A stretch of 64,000 nt of DNA from Pseudomonas fluorescens (GTDB lineage Bacteria; Pseudomonadota; Gammaproteobacteria; Pseudomonadales; Pseudomonadaceae), in NCBI RefSeq assembly GCF_001708445.1, contig NZ_CP015637.1:5209001-5273000 (forward strand), read 5' to 3'. This document shows positions 34,450 through 42,560 of the stretch, one piece after another; position 1 is the first letter of the stretch, and each line of letters opens with the position of its first letter. The notes below the pieces were generated by a model that was not told the origin of the DNA, did not search any database, and saw only the letters and a program-made list of their open reading frames with translations. The translations under genes and the position numbers were made by a program.

Positions 34450-35908
34450 ACACCTGACCGAGCGTCGCCGGCGCTTCCCGGTACCGCGTTCGTTGCTGGG
34501 GCGCATGCTGCTGCTGACTTTGCTCGCGGTGTTGTTCGCCCAGGCGCTGTCCAGCGTGATCTGGGTTTCGCAATTGCGCGCCACCCAGCTCGAAGGCTTG
34601 GTCACCAGCGCCCGCAGCCTGGCGCACTCGATGACCGCGAGCGTGAGTTATTTCCGTTCGCTGCCGGTGGCTTACCGCCCCTTGGTGCTCGACCAGTTGC
34701 GCAGCATGGGCGGCACCCGGTTTGTGGTCACCCTCAACGATCGCCCGCTGGACATGGCGATATTGCCGCAGACCCCGCGCAAGCAAGCGGTGCTGGAAGC
34801 GGTCGACGAAGTGCTGCGCCAGACCCTGGGCGCCGACGTGCATATCTCGGTGGAGTTCGTCAGCGCCGAAGACCTGCGCATCTTCAACGCCGGTTTGAAG
34901 CTCGATGAACTGCCCCGCTCCTGGGCGCATTACGCGCTGACCCTGGAGCCGGTGAATCCACCGGTACTGGTCACCCAGATCCAACTCGCCCCCGGCGAAT
35001 GGTTGTACATTGCCTCGCTGTTGCCCGAGCCCTACACCAGTCTCGAAGAACAGGGCCTGCCGTCCCAGCAGGTGTGGTTTATTGTGCTGACCAGTGGCTT
35101 TTTACTGCTGTTCATCGGCCTGCTGGTGCACTGGCAGAGCCGGCCGCTCAAGCGCCTGGCACGGGCGGCGCGGGATATGTCCCTGGGCGCCGACGTGGAG
35201 CCGGTGGCCGAAGGCGGCGGCAGTGAAGTGGTGGAGGTAGGCCGTGCGTTCAACGCCATGCGCGAACGCATCAGCCGTTACCTGACCGAACGCAGCCAGT
35301 TGTTCAGCGCCATTTCCCACGACCTGCGCACGCCAATTACCCGCCTGCGCCTGCGGGTTGAATTGCTTGAAGATGAGAACCTGCAAACCAAGTTCGGCCG
35401 CGACCTGGATGAGTTGGAGTTGCTGGTCAAAGGTGCGCTGCAATGTGTGAAAGACACCGACATCCACGAAAACATCGAACCGGTGGACCTCAATCATGTG
35501 CTCGAATGCCTGGTGGAGCCCTATGTGGCGCCCAACGGCAACGGCCGCGTCACGTTGGACGGCTATGCCTTGGCGCCTTACCCGGGTAAGCCGCTGGCGC
35601 TCAAGCGCTGCATCGGCAACCTGATCGACAATGCCTTGAAGTATGGGCAGAACGCGCATTTGCACATCGAGGACGATGGCGCGGAATTTATCCTGCACGT
35701 GGATGACGAAGGTCCCGGCGTACCGGAACAGCGTCTGGAGCAAGTCTTCGAACCGCACTTCCGCCTTGCCGGCCAGCAACAGGGCTACGGTTTGGGCCTG
35801 GGCATTGCGCGCAATATCGCCCATAGCCATGGCGGCGAGGTGAGTTTGCAGAATTTGCGCGAAGGCGGCTTGCGAGTCACGTTACAACTCCCCCGAACCC
35901 TGGATTAG
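34439..35908 (+). CDS. gtrS: Sensor histidine kinase GtrS
   Basis: A 489-residue kinase: TM1 (about 18-40), a periplasmic sensor domain (about 45-195), TM2 (about 200-222), HAMP, HisKA with FSAISHDLRTPITRLRLR, and HATPase with GNLIDNALKYG, DDEGPGVP and GYGLGLGIA. The periplasmic-domain ligands in P. aeruginosa are 2-ketogluconate and 6-phosphogluconate. ATG at 34439 overlaps the gltR stop; the longer frame from 34397 has no Shine-Dalgarno and lies within gltR. The glucose ABC transporter (gts) genes expected downstream are not here. Confidence 0.92.
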   Translation: MPTEHLTERRRRFPVPRSLLGRMLLLTLLAVLFAQALSSVIWVSQLRATQLEGLVTSARSLAHSMTASVSYFRSLPVAYRPLVLDQLRSMGGTRFVVTLNDRPLDMAILPQTPRKQAVLEAVDEVLRQTLGADVHISVEFVSAEDLRIFNAGLKLDELPRSWAHYALTLEPVNPPVLVTQIQLAPGEWLYIASLLPEPYTSLEEQGLPSQQVWFIVLTSGFLLLFIGLLVHWQSRPLKRLARAARDMSLGADVEPVAEGGGSEVVEVGRAFNAMRERISRYLTERSQLFSAISHDLRTPITRLRLRVELLEDENLQTKFGRDLDELELLVKGALQCVKDTDIHENIEPVDLNHVLECLVEPYVAPNGNGRVTLDGYALAPYPGKPLALKRCIGNLIDNALKYGQNAHLHIEDDGAEFILHVDDEGPGVPEQRLEQVFEPHFRLAGQQQGYGLGLGIARNIAHSHGGEVSLQNLREGGLRVTLQLPRTLD

Positions 35909-35923
35909 CAAACAGCGCCGATC

Positions 35924-35960
35924 AAATGCGGGAGGGAGCAAGCCCCTCCCACATTTTGAT
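35924..35960. repeat. Single REP palindrome between gtrS and the AraC gene
   Basis: AAATGCGGGAGGGAGC-AA-GCCCCTCCCACATTT, a slightly worn copy of the GGGAGGGGGC family, sits between two convergent stops and may terminate both. Confidence 0.75.
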
Positions 35961-35970
35961 CTTCATTGGC

Positions 35971-36900
35971 TCAGACGCTCTGGCGCAGTCTTGCCAAATC
36001 CCTCAGCGGCGGCGCCCCAAACAACCGGCTGTACTCCCGGCTGAACTGCGACGGGCTTTCATACCCCACCCGATACCCGGCCGCCGACGCTTCCAGCCCT
36101 TCGGCGATCATCAGGCGCCGGGCCTCCTGCAAGCGCAACTGTTTCTGGTATTGCAGCGGGCTCATGGCGGTGATTGCCTTGAAGCGGTGGTGCAAGGTCG
36201 AGACGCTCAGGTTCACTTCCTTGGCCAAGTCATCAATGCGCAGCGGTTGTTCGTAATTGCCGTTGAGCCACTTGATCGCCTGGCTGACCCGATGGCTTTG
36301 GCTGTTGGCCACGGCAATTTCATACAACCGATAACCTTGCGGCCCACGCAGCAAGCGGTAGAGGATTTCACGGTTGATCAACGGCGCGAGCATGGCGATA
36401 TCTTTCGGGGTATCCAGCAGGCGCGCCAGGCGCAGCACGGCGTCGAGCAACTGGGGGTCGATGCGGTCCACATACATCCCGCGCGATGTCGGACGCGTGG
36501 GCACGCCCATGGGGCCGGCTTCGGCGATCAAGGCCGTGAGCTGCGCCGGGTCGATATTGATGCGCACCGACAGGTTCGGATCTTCCGGCGTGGCATCGAT
36601 GATCCGCCCGGCCACCGGCATCGCCACCGAGAACACCAGGTAGTTGAGCGGGTCGTAGGCAAAGATTTCGTCGGCCAGGCGCACTTCCTTGCTGCCGTTG
36701 GCGAGGATGCACAACGCCGGTTCCACCAGCACCGGCATGAAGTCACGCGGCGTGTTGTGGCGGTTCAAGAACAGTGACGTAATCGCCGTGCCATAGGAGC
36801 CGTCTTCCCAGGTATGACGATGCACGATACTCGCCAGCTCGGCGCGCTGTTTTTCCGTCTCGGCATCGAGGGGCATGGACTGATGTTCGGGCGACGACAT
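35971..36900 (-). CDS. AraC-family transcriptional regulator with AraC_N domain
   Basis: A 309-residue regulator. The N-terminal sensor domain (about 25-180, GTAITSLFLNRHNTPRDF, ADEIFAYDPLNYLVFSVAMPV) is of the cupin-like AraC_N type. The C-terminal AraC DNA-binding domain has helix-turn-helix 1 at RIDDLAKEVNLSVSTLHHRFKAIT and helix-turn-helix 2 at ARRLMIAEGLEASAAGYRVGYESPSQFSREYSRLFG. The inducer is unknown. It diverges from the small monooxygenase gene, with an inverted repeat in between that may be its operator, so that gene is the likely target. Confidence 0.9.
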   Translation of the reverse strand: MSSPEHQSMPLDAETEKQRAELASIVHRHTWEDGSYGTAITSLFLNRHNTPRDFMPVLVEPALCILANGSKEVRLADEIFAYDPLNYLVFSVAMPVAGRIIDATPEDPNLSVRINIDPAQLTALIAEAGPMGVPTRPTSRGMYVDRIDPQLLDAVLRLARLLDTPKDIAMLAPLINREILYRLLRGPQGYRLYEIAVANSQSHRVSQAIKWLNGNYEQPLRIDDLAKEVNLSVSTLHHRFKAITAMSPLQYQKQLRLQEARRLMIAEGLEASAAGYRVGYESPSQFSREYSRLFGAPPLRDLARLRQSV

Positions 36901-36972
36901 GAGGCGTCCTCTGCATGCTTTTTTGATGGGCTCAGCTTAGCGGCCGCTTTTCAAACAGTGTTACGACGATTC

Positions 36973-37113
36973 TGCACAATCCTTGCCTGATCCTGCGACC
37001 TTTCGTGAATCAGGCAAGCGTAGGGGCTGTCATCTCCCTGAAATAAGGCGTTTGCCCACGGAATAAACCGGCGGGCCGAGCGTCCTTCTCTACGCTTTTC
37101 GCAGGATTGTGCA
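36973..37113. promoter_or_regulatory. Inverted repeat pair in the AraC/monooxygenase divergent region
   Basis: TGCACAATCCT (36973-36983) and its exact complement AGGATTGTGCA (37103-37113) are 119 bp apart. The right copy is part of a direct repeat GCAGGATTG / GCAGGAATC with 21-bp spacing (37101, 37122), the usual geometry for an AraC-type dimer. The whole 328-bp gap between the genes holds no other feature I can support. Confidence 0.5.
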
Positions 37114-37228
37114 ATAAGCCGGCAGGAATCGACTAACCGCGCGCACCATTGCGCCGCTATCTTTGATCCTGTGGCAACACACCCTCACAGTGCTTGCCGA
37201 GCATCACTTCTCAACGGGAGAGTCGAAT

Positions 37229-37570
37229 ATGTCCACCCCCATTCCCGCGAGCCATATGGCCTTTATCCGCGCCCGCAGCGGGTGCAGCACCGAACTCGGT
37301 GCACGCTTGAGCAGTTTGATCGAGCCGGGCCGCCAGGCTCAGGGTTGCTTGCAATTTTCGTTGCAGCATTCCCAGGTCGACCCCGATGTCTGGTTGGTCT
37401 CCGGCTTCTGGAGCAGCGAGCAGGCAATGAGCGCTTACTTCAGTTCGCCGGCCCTGATGCTCTTCACCGAATTGTTGAACGACATGGTGGTGCGCAGCAT
37501 GGACTTCCAGACCTTCACCGATGCATCCGCCGCCAACGCCTACGGTGAGTACCTGCAACTGGCCGGTTAA
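37229..37570 (+). CDS. Antibiotic-biosynthesis-monooxygenase (ABM) fold protein
   Basis: A 113-residue protein of the dimeric alpha/beta-barrel ABM type: SHMAFIRARSGCSTELGARLSSLIEPGRQAQGCLQF is the typical first half, and VWLVSGFWSSEQAMSAYFSSP the second. Such proteins are cofactor-free quinol oxygenases or detoxifying enzymes; substrate unknown. ATG at 37229 has GGGAGAG 7-13 bases upstream. The divergent AraC regulator probably controls it. Confidence 0.8.
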   Translation: MSTPIPASHMAFIRARSGCSTELGARLSSLIEPGRQAQGCLQFSLQHSQVDPDVWLVSGFWSSEQAMSAYFSSPALMLFTELLNDMVVRSMDFQTFTDASAANAYGEYLQLAG

Positions 37571-37612
37571 TGGTTAGAATGGCCAACTTTTCCATTGGCC
37601 AGGACCTGCAAC

Positions 37613-37858
37613 ATGGCACGTAAACAATTTGCCCACCACGAAGCCGTTTCCGCCGTAGTACCGGGGGAAGGGGCCTACAGCGCTGCTGTCGCCGTCAAGG
37701 CACTGGATGGCATGGGCGCCCCGAAATTTCACAAGATCCTGGATGGGCAGACGTTCAAGACGGCCTCCGACGCCGATGATGCGGCCACCGTGCAGCTTGA
37801 GCGGTTGATCGATGTTGATGAAGAGGGTCAACTGACCTGGGCGAGCGCCGCCAGCTGA
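37613..37858 (+). CDS. Small conserved protein of unknown function
   Basis: An 81-residue soluble protein starting MARKQFAHHEAV, with alternating acidic and hydrophobic residues and the end LIDVDEEGQLTWASAAS. I recognise no domain. The start at 37613 is 42 bp after the monooxygenase stop; the alternative at 37595 adds six residues. Codon use is typical of neighbouring genes, and no reading frame on the other strand competes seriously. Confidence 0.65.
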   Translation: MARKQFAHHEAVSAVVPGEGAYSAAVAVKALDGMGAPKFHKILDGQTFKTASDADDAATVQLERLIDVDEEGQLTWASAAS

Positions 37859-37875
37859 ACAACGCCGACAATCTA

Positions 37876-37965
37876 ATGTGGGAGGGGGCTTGCCCCCGAT
37901 AGCAGTGTGACAGTCAACAAAGATGTTGAATGTGCCATTGCCATCGGGGCAAGCCCCCCCCTTTT
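37876..37965. repeat. REPIN between convergent genes
   Basis: ATGTGGGAGGGGGCTTGCCC at the left and a worn inverted partner (CCATCGGGGCAAGCCCCCCCC) at the right, about 45 bp apart. Confidence 0.8.
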
Positions 37966-37981
37966 TTTGACTGTATTTCAG

Positions 37982-38614
37982 TCAGGGTTTGGTGGCGCCT
38001 GGGCGATACATCTTGAACAGCGCCTCAGGGCCCAATTGGAAGTAATCCGCCGGGCCGCCGCCCCGCAGGATCGGCTCGGCGGCGGCGGTGTCGTAGATCC
38101 CGTCCTTGAGCAGCCACTTGGCAATGTGCACCGCGACCACCTCGCCCAGCACCAGCCAGCTTGGCACCGGTTGCTTGTCCGCACGTTGCAGCTGGATGAT
38201 CTGCGTGACCTTGCACTCGAACGATACCGGGCTCTCGCCCACCCGCGGAACGCTCACGATCTTCGAAGCCACCGGTGTCAGCCCGGACAACTCGAATTCG
38301 TTCACCTCTGGTCCTACCGCCGCGCAACTCTGGTTCATCTGCTCGGCCAACGGGCGGGTGGCCAGGTTCCAGACAAACTCGCCGGTCTGTTCGATATTGT
38401 TCAGGCTGTCTTTGCGCCCGACACTGGAAAAACCAATGATCGGCGGAATGTAGTTGAACGCGTTGAAGAAACTGTAGGGCGCCAGGTTCAGGCGGCCGTT
38501 GCTGTCGTGTGAGGAGATCCAGCCAATCGGCCGTGGACCGACGATGGCATTGAACGGGTCATGGGGCAGGCCGTGGCCGTTGGCGGGTTCGTAGAAATAG
38601 ATATCGTCAGGCAT
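37982..38614 (-). CDS. Flavin reductase-like domain protein
   Basis: A 210-residue FMN-binding split-barrel protein. Landmarks: HDPFNAIVGPRPIGWISSHD (about 13-32) for the FMN site, LAPYSFFNAFNYIPPIIGFSSVG, and VLGEVVAVHIAKWLL near the C-terminus. It probably supplies reduced flavin or acts as a flavoprotein oxidoreductase. I place the start at 38614 (AGGAA 10-14 bases upstream, family-like MPDDIYFYEPANG); ATG 38653 would add 13 residues without a clear Shine-Dalgarno. Single gene. Confidence 0.83.
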   Translation of the reverse strand: MPDDIYFYEPANGHGLPHDPFNAIVGPRPIGWISSHDSNGRLNLAPYSFFNAFNYIPPIIGFSSVGRKDSLNNIEQTGEFVWNLATRPLAEQMNQSCAAVGPEVNEFELSGLTPVASKIVSVPRVGESPVSFECKVTQIIQLQRADKQPVPSWLVLGEVVAVHIAKWLLKDGIYDTAAAEPILRGGGPADYFQLGPEALFKMYRPGATKP

Positions 38615-38808
38615 GGCCGGGGTTCCTGCTGCGGGGTTCGGGAAGGTAGCCATAGTGCAATCCACGGCAGTGAATTTCCATTGGCCCTATGGAATTTTCA
38701 TTCAACGCCCACCTATTTTTCACAGCGCCCCGTTCAGTCTGCGCGCAACGTCGACACCCCCTATAAGTCGGCTATTTGACAGACTGAGCTTCGGAGCCTT
38801 GCCCCCCA

Positions 38809-39564
38809 ATGAACAAACTTCCTCAGATCACCCTGGCGTTCTGGGTCATGAAAATCTGCGCAACCACCCTGGGCGAAACCGCCGGGGACTTGCTGTCGAT
38901 GACCCTGAACGTTGGCTACGCCATCAGCTCGATGATCCTGATCAGCGTGTTCCTGGTTACCCTGGTGACGCAACTCTGGTCGAAAGCCTACAACCCGGTG
39001 CTGTACTGGATTGTGATCCTGTCCACCAGCACTGCCGGCACCACCATGTCGGACTTCATGGACCGCAGCCTGGGCCTGGGTTATGCCACGGGGTCGATGA
39101 TCCTGATCGTGATTTTGATGATCATCTTTGCGTTGTGGCACCTCAGTGGCGACTCGCTGAACGTGAACAAGGTGCAGACCTTCCGGGGAGAGTTGTTCTA
39201 CTGGATGGCGATCCTGTTCTCCAACACCCTGGGGACCGCGCTGGGCGACTTCCTGGCGGATGATTCCGGGCTCGGCTTCGCCGGTGGCGCGTTGTTGATT
39301 GGCTCCACCATCGCAGCGGTGGTGGCGCTCAAATACTTCACGCGGATTTCGTCGGTGTTGTTGTTCTGGGTGGCCTTCGTGCTGACTCGGCCATTTGGTG
39401 CGACCCTGGGCGATTTCCTGACCAAGCCCCACGAAAAGGGCGGGTTGGACTTCGGCACCATCGGTTCGTCGGCGGTGTTGGCGGCGGTGCTGGTGGTGAT
39501 GATTGTCGGGGCGTCGTACGCACAGCGACGCTATGTGCGGCGCGAAGTGGCAGAGTTGTCCTGA
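38809..39564 (+). CDS. COG4705-type membrane protein built of four repeats
   Basis: A 251-residue membrane protein of eight hydrophobic helices in four repeats of about 60 residues, each with a (S/T)xxG(T/E/A)(T/A)xxDF/DL motif: CATTLGETAGDLLSM, STSTAGTTMSDFMDR, SNTLGTALGDFLAD, TRPFGATLGDFLTKP. Each motif is followed by a Leu-Gly-Phe/Tyr-Ala stretch. The repeated polar motif inside the membrane suggests a pore or ion/metal pathway, but function is unknown. Single gene with a REP palindrome directly after the stop. Confidence 0.83.
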   Translation: MNKLPQITLAFWVMKICATTLGETAGDLLSMTLNVGYAISSMILISVFLVTLVTQLWSKAYNPVLYWIVILSTSTAGTTMSDFMDRSLGLGYATGSMILIVILMIIFALWHLSGDSLNVNKVQTFRGELFYWMAILFSNTLGTALGDFLADDSGLGFAGGALLIGSTIAAVVALKYFTRISSVLLFWVAFVLTRPFGATLGDFLTKPHEKGGLDFGTIGSSAVLAAVLVVMIVGASYAQRRYVRREVAELS

Positions 39565-39570
39565 TGCCAA

Positions 39571-39604
39571 ATGTGGGAGGGGGCAAGCCCCCTCCCACAT
39601 TTTT
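39571..39604. repeat. REP palindrome acting as a likely bidirectional terminator
   Basis: AAATGTGGGAGGGGGC-AA-GCCCCCTCCCACATTT is a perfect palindrome followed by TTTT, 7 bp after one stop and 16 bp before the convergent one. Confidence 0.85.
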
Positions 39605-39619
39605 TACTGCATCCAGCGG

Positions 39620-40939
39620 TTAGTCCGTGGTAATCCGCGAATGCTTGCGGGTGTCCTTCATGGTCACATAGACCGCCAGAGACACCGCGATACAGGCCGT
39701 CACGTACCAGTAATAACCGGTTTCCATGCCAATGCTCTTGAACCACAGCGCGATGTATTCAGCGGTACCGCCGAAGATCGACACGGTCAGTGCATACGGC
39801 AGGCCCACGCCCAGCGCACGGATTTCAGTCGGGAACAGCTCGGCCTTCACCACCGCGTTGATCGAGGTGTAGCCGCTGACGATGATCAGCGCCGCCATGA
39901 TCAGGAAGAACGCGCCCCACCAGGTCTGGATGGTGTGCAGGGTGGTGAGGATCGGCACGGTGAACAGGGTGCCGAGGATACCGAATGCGATCAGGATCGG
40001 CCGACGGCCGATCTTGTCCGACAGCCCACCGACCAGGGGTTGCAGGCACATGAACAGAAACAGCGTGGCCGCTGAGATGGTGGTGGAGTCGGAGATGCTC
40101 ATGCCGACGGTGTTCACCAGGTACTTCTGCATGTAGGTGGTGTAGGTGTAGAAGGCCAGGGTACCGCCCATGGTCAGGCCGACCACGGTCATCAGTTCCT
40201 TGGGGTGGCGCATCAAGGTGCGCATTGCGCTTTCCTTGGCTTTTTCCTTCTTGGTGAACGACTCGGTTTCTTCCATGCCACGACGCAGGTACAGCGCCAC
40301 GACCGCGCACAGGGCGCCGATGGCGAACGGGATGCGCCAGCCCCAGGCATACAACTGCTCGGTGGTCAGCAATTGTTGCAGCACGATCAGTACGGCCAGA
40401 GCGATGAGCTGGCCAGAGATCAGGGTCACGTATTGGAAGCTGGAGTAGAAACCACGACGCTCCTTGGTTGCCATCTCGCTGAGGTAGGTGGCGGAGGTGC
40501 CGTATTCGCCCCCGACCGACAGGCCCTGCAGCAAACGGGCAAATACCAGCAGGATCGGCGCGCCGATACCGATGACTTCATAGCTCGGGCTCAGGGCAAT
40601 CAGCAGCGAGCCGAAACACATCAGGTACACCGAGGCCATCAAGGCCTTTTTACGCCCCACTTTGTCGGCGTACAGGCCCATCAGCCAGCCGCCGATCGGG
40701 CGCATCAGGAAGCCCACGGCGAAGATCGCAGCGGTATTGAGCAGTTGGGCGGTGGTGTCGCCTTTCGGGAAAAAGGTTTTTGCGAAGTACAACGAGAAAG
40801 CGGCGTAGACGTACCAGTCGTACCACTCGACCATGTTGCCGACAGAGCCGCTGAAAATCGACTTGATCCGGCTGGAAGTGGTGCGCTCTTTTGTCGGCGC
40901 GGCCGCCGACCCCAGAGGCAGGGCGTTGGAGTTATCCAT
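39620..40939 (-). CDS. kgtP: MFS alpha-ketoglutarate/dicarboxylate permease
   Basis: A 439-residue 12-helix transporter of the metabolite:H+ symporter group. It shows GNMVEWYDWYVYAAFSLYFAKTFFP, the loop 2-3 motif GLYADKVGRKKALM and ARLLQGLSVGGEYGTSATYLSEM. The neighbourhood (dctD and dctB downstream of its promoter, same order as kgtP-dctD-dctB in P. putida) supports alpha-ketoglutarate as substrate. Start 40939 has AAGGA 8-12 bases upstream; 40954 would add five residues. It is preceded by a sigma-54 promoter, two palindromes and an A-rich Crc/Hfq motif. Confidence 0.88.
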   Translation of the reverse strand: MDNSNALPLGSAAAPTKERTTSSRIKSIFSGSVGNMVEWYDWYVYAAFSLYFAKTFFPKGDTTAQLLNTAAIFAVGFLMRPIGGWLMGLYADKVGRKKALMASVYLMCFGSLLIALSPSYEVIGIGAPILLVFARLLQGLSVGGEYGTSATYLSEMATKERRGFYSSFQYVTLISGQLIALAVLIVLQQLLTTEQLYAWGWRIPFAIGALCAVVALYLRRGMEETESFTKKEKAKESAMRTLMRHPKELMTVVGLTMGGTLAFYTYTTYMQKYLVNTVGMSISDSTTISAATLFLFMCLQPLVGGLSDKIGRRPILIAFGILGTLFTVPILTTLHTIQTWWGAFFLIMAALIIVSGYTSINAVVKAELFPTEIRALGVGLPYALTVSIFGGTAEYIALWFKSIGMETGYYWYVTACIAVSLAVYVTMKDTRKHSRITTD

Positions 40940-40958
40940 TGAAGGATCCTTCATCTAG

Positions 40959-40966
40959 TTGTTTTT
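40959..40966 (-). promoter_or_regulatory. Crc/Hfq-type A-rich motif in the kgtP leader
   Basis: The minus strand reads AAAAACAA, fitting AANAANAA, 20 bases before the chosen start codon. Organic-acid transporters are known Crc/Hfq targets in Pseudomonas. Confidence 0.45.
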
Positions 40967-41010
40967 ATGGAGCGGCGTGAGCAAAGCGAACGCAGCCTGG
41001 CTCGAGCTAT

Positions 41011-41026
41011 AGCAGGAGCTGTGCCA
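41011..41026 (-). promoter_or_regulatory. Sigma-54 promoter of kgtP
   Basis: The minus strand reads TGGCACAGCTCCTGCT: GG, exactly ten bases, then GC, close to the consensus TGGCACN5TTGCA/T. It lies 72 bp upstream of the kgtP start and the adjacent regulator is a sigma-54 activator. Confidence 0.82.
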
Positions 41027-41069
41027 GCTGGATGAACGCCCGGTCTAGAGGGGTTTGGCGGATTTTTTG

Positions 41070-41116
41070 AGCGGAAAGTCGCTGATGGTTTTAAGGGGGG
41101 TGAGCGGAAATCCGCT
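41070..41116 (-). promoter_or_regulatory. Two DctD-type upstream activator sites
   Basis: AGCGGAAATCCGCT (41103-41116, inverted arms AGCGGA/TCCGCT) and AGCGGAAAGTCGCT (41070-41083, one arm altered) are 33 bp apart, that is about three helical turns. They lie 44-90 bp upstream of the -24 box, the normal position for a sigma-54 enhancer-binding protein. Confidence 0.65.
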
Positions 41117-41123
41117 TATCGCT

Positions 41124-41214
41124 GCAGGCCTCATCGGGGGCAAGCCCCCTCCCACACTTGAGCGTGTTCACAGATCAAAATGTGGGAGGGGGCTTGCCCC
41201 CGATAGCGGCCTGC
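41124..41214. repeat. REPIN between dctD end and kgtP control region
   Basis: GCAGGCC..TCGGGGGCAAGCCCCCTCCCACA and its inverted partner TGTGGGAGGGGGCTTGCCCC..GGCCTGC enclose about 30 bp. Confidence 0.87.
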
Positions 41215-41234
41215 GAGTCAACACAAGGATTCGC

Positions 41235-42560
41235 CTAGAGAAACATCTCCCGCACCAACCCATGGCGCTGCATCTTTTCATTGAAGGTACGGCGCGGCAG
41301 TTGCAACTCGGCCAGCACCGCCTTGATATCGCCCTTGTGCCGCGCCAGCGCGGCTTTCAGGCAGTGCGCCTCGAACGCCTCCTGCTGCGCCGCCAGCGAT
41401 TGCCCGACCTCAATGCCCTCGGGTTCCGGATCGCCCAGCCCCAGGACCTGACGTTCGGCGACGTTGGCCAGTTCGCGCACATTGCCCGGCCAGTCATGGC
41501 TGAGCAGGCGTCCCAGTTGCGGGCCGCTCAATGGCTCGGCACTGCGGCCCAGGCGTTCGGCGGCGCTCTGGGCAAAGTGCTCGTACAGCAAGGGAATATC
41601 TTCGCGGCGCTCACGCAGCGGTGGCAGGCGCAGTTGTGCGACGTTCAACCGGTAGGCCAGGTCTTCGCGAAAGCGCCCGGCGCGAGCCTCTTCCAGCAGG
41701 TCCGGCTTGGTGGCGGCGATGATGCGCAAATCGACGTGGATGCTTTGGTTGGAGCCGAGCCGCTCCAGCTTTTGCTCCTGCAACACCCGTAGCAATTTCA
41801 CTTGCTGGGCCAGGGGCATGCTTTCGATTTCATCCAGGAACAGGGTGCCGCCGTGGGCGTATTCCAGCTTGCCGATGCGCTTGCCCTGGGCGCCGGTGAA
41901 TGCACCGCTTTCGTGGCCGAACAACTCGGCTTCAAACAGCTGCTCTGGGATCGCCGCGCAATTGAGCGCCACAAACGGCTTCTTCGCCCGAGGACCAAAA
42001 TCATGCAGGCAGCGGGCGACCATTTCCTTGCCGCTACCGGTTTCGCCACGGATCAGCACATTGACCGGCAACGTCGCCAGGTCCAGCACCTGGCGTCGCA
42101 GGTTTTGCAAACTTCGCGACACCCCCAGCAGGCTGTTCTCCAGTTTCTCCCGGTGGTCGGCCTGTTGATGCAGGCGACGGTTTTCGAGAATCAGCCCACG
42201 TTTGTCCAGCGCGCGGCGCAGGCTGTTGAGCAGCGCATCGGGGCTGAAGGGTTTTTCCAGGAAATCGTAGGCACCGTCGCGCATCGCTTCGACGGCCATC
42301 GGTACGTCGCCATGGCCGGTGAGCAATATCACCGGCAAGTCGGCATCACGGCGCTGCACTTCGGCCAGCAGCTCCAGGCCGCTGAGCCCAGGCATGCGCA
42401 CGTCGCTCAGAATCACCCCGGGAAAGTCCTTGGGCAACTGCGCCAGGCACGTTTCGGCACGGCTGAAAAGCTGCACTTCAAATCCCGACAGGCTCAACCA
42501 TTGCTCGACGGCCGTGCGAATGCTGGTTTCGTCATCGACCACAATCACCGCATTCAACAT
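41235..42560 (-). CDS. dctD: Sigma-54-dependent response regulator DctD
   Basis: A 441-residue activator. Receiver domain (1-120): VVDDETSIRTA, VILSDVRMPGLSG (phospho-Asp), LEKPFSP. AAA+ domain (about 140-370): Walker A GETGSGKE, sigma-54 contact loop GAFTGAQ, Walker B GTLFLDEIES, and the arginine-finger region. C-terminal Fis-type helix-turn-helix near 400-435. It drives the sigma-54 promoter before kgtP after phosphorylation by DctB. The start at 42560 overlaps the dctB stop; upstream in-frame codons belong to dctB. Confidence 0.93.
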   Translation of the reverse strand: MLNAVIVVDDETSIRTAVEQWLSLSGFEVQLFSRAETCLAQLPKDFPGVILSDVRMPGLSGLELLAEVQRRDADLPVILLTGHGDVPMAVEAMRDGAYDFLEKPFSPDALLNSLRRALDKRGLILENRRLHQQADHREKLENSLLGVSRSLQNLRRQVLDLATLPVNVLIRGETGSGKEMVARCLHDFGPRAKKPFVALNCAAIPEQLFEAELFGHESGAFTGAQGKRIGKLEYAHGGTLFLDEIESMPLAQQVKLLRVLQEQKLERLGSNQSIHVDLRIIAATKPDLLEEARAGRFREDLAYRLNVAQLRLPPLRERREDIPLLYEHFAQSAAERLGRSAEPLSGPQLGRLLSHDWPGNVRELANVAERQVLGLGDPEPEGIEVGQSLAAQQEAFEAHCLKAALARHKGDIKAVLAELQLPRRTFNEKMQRHGLVREMFL

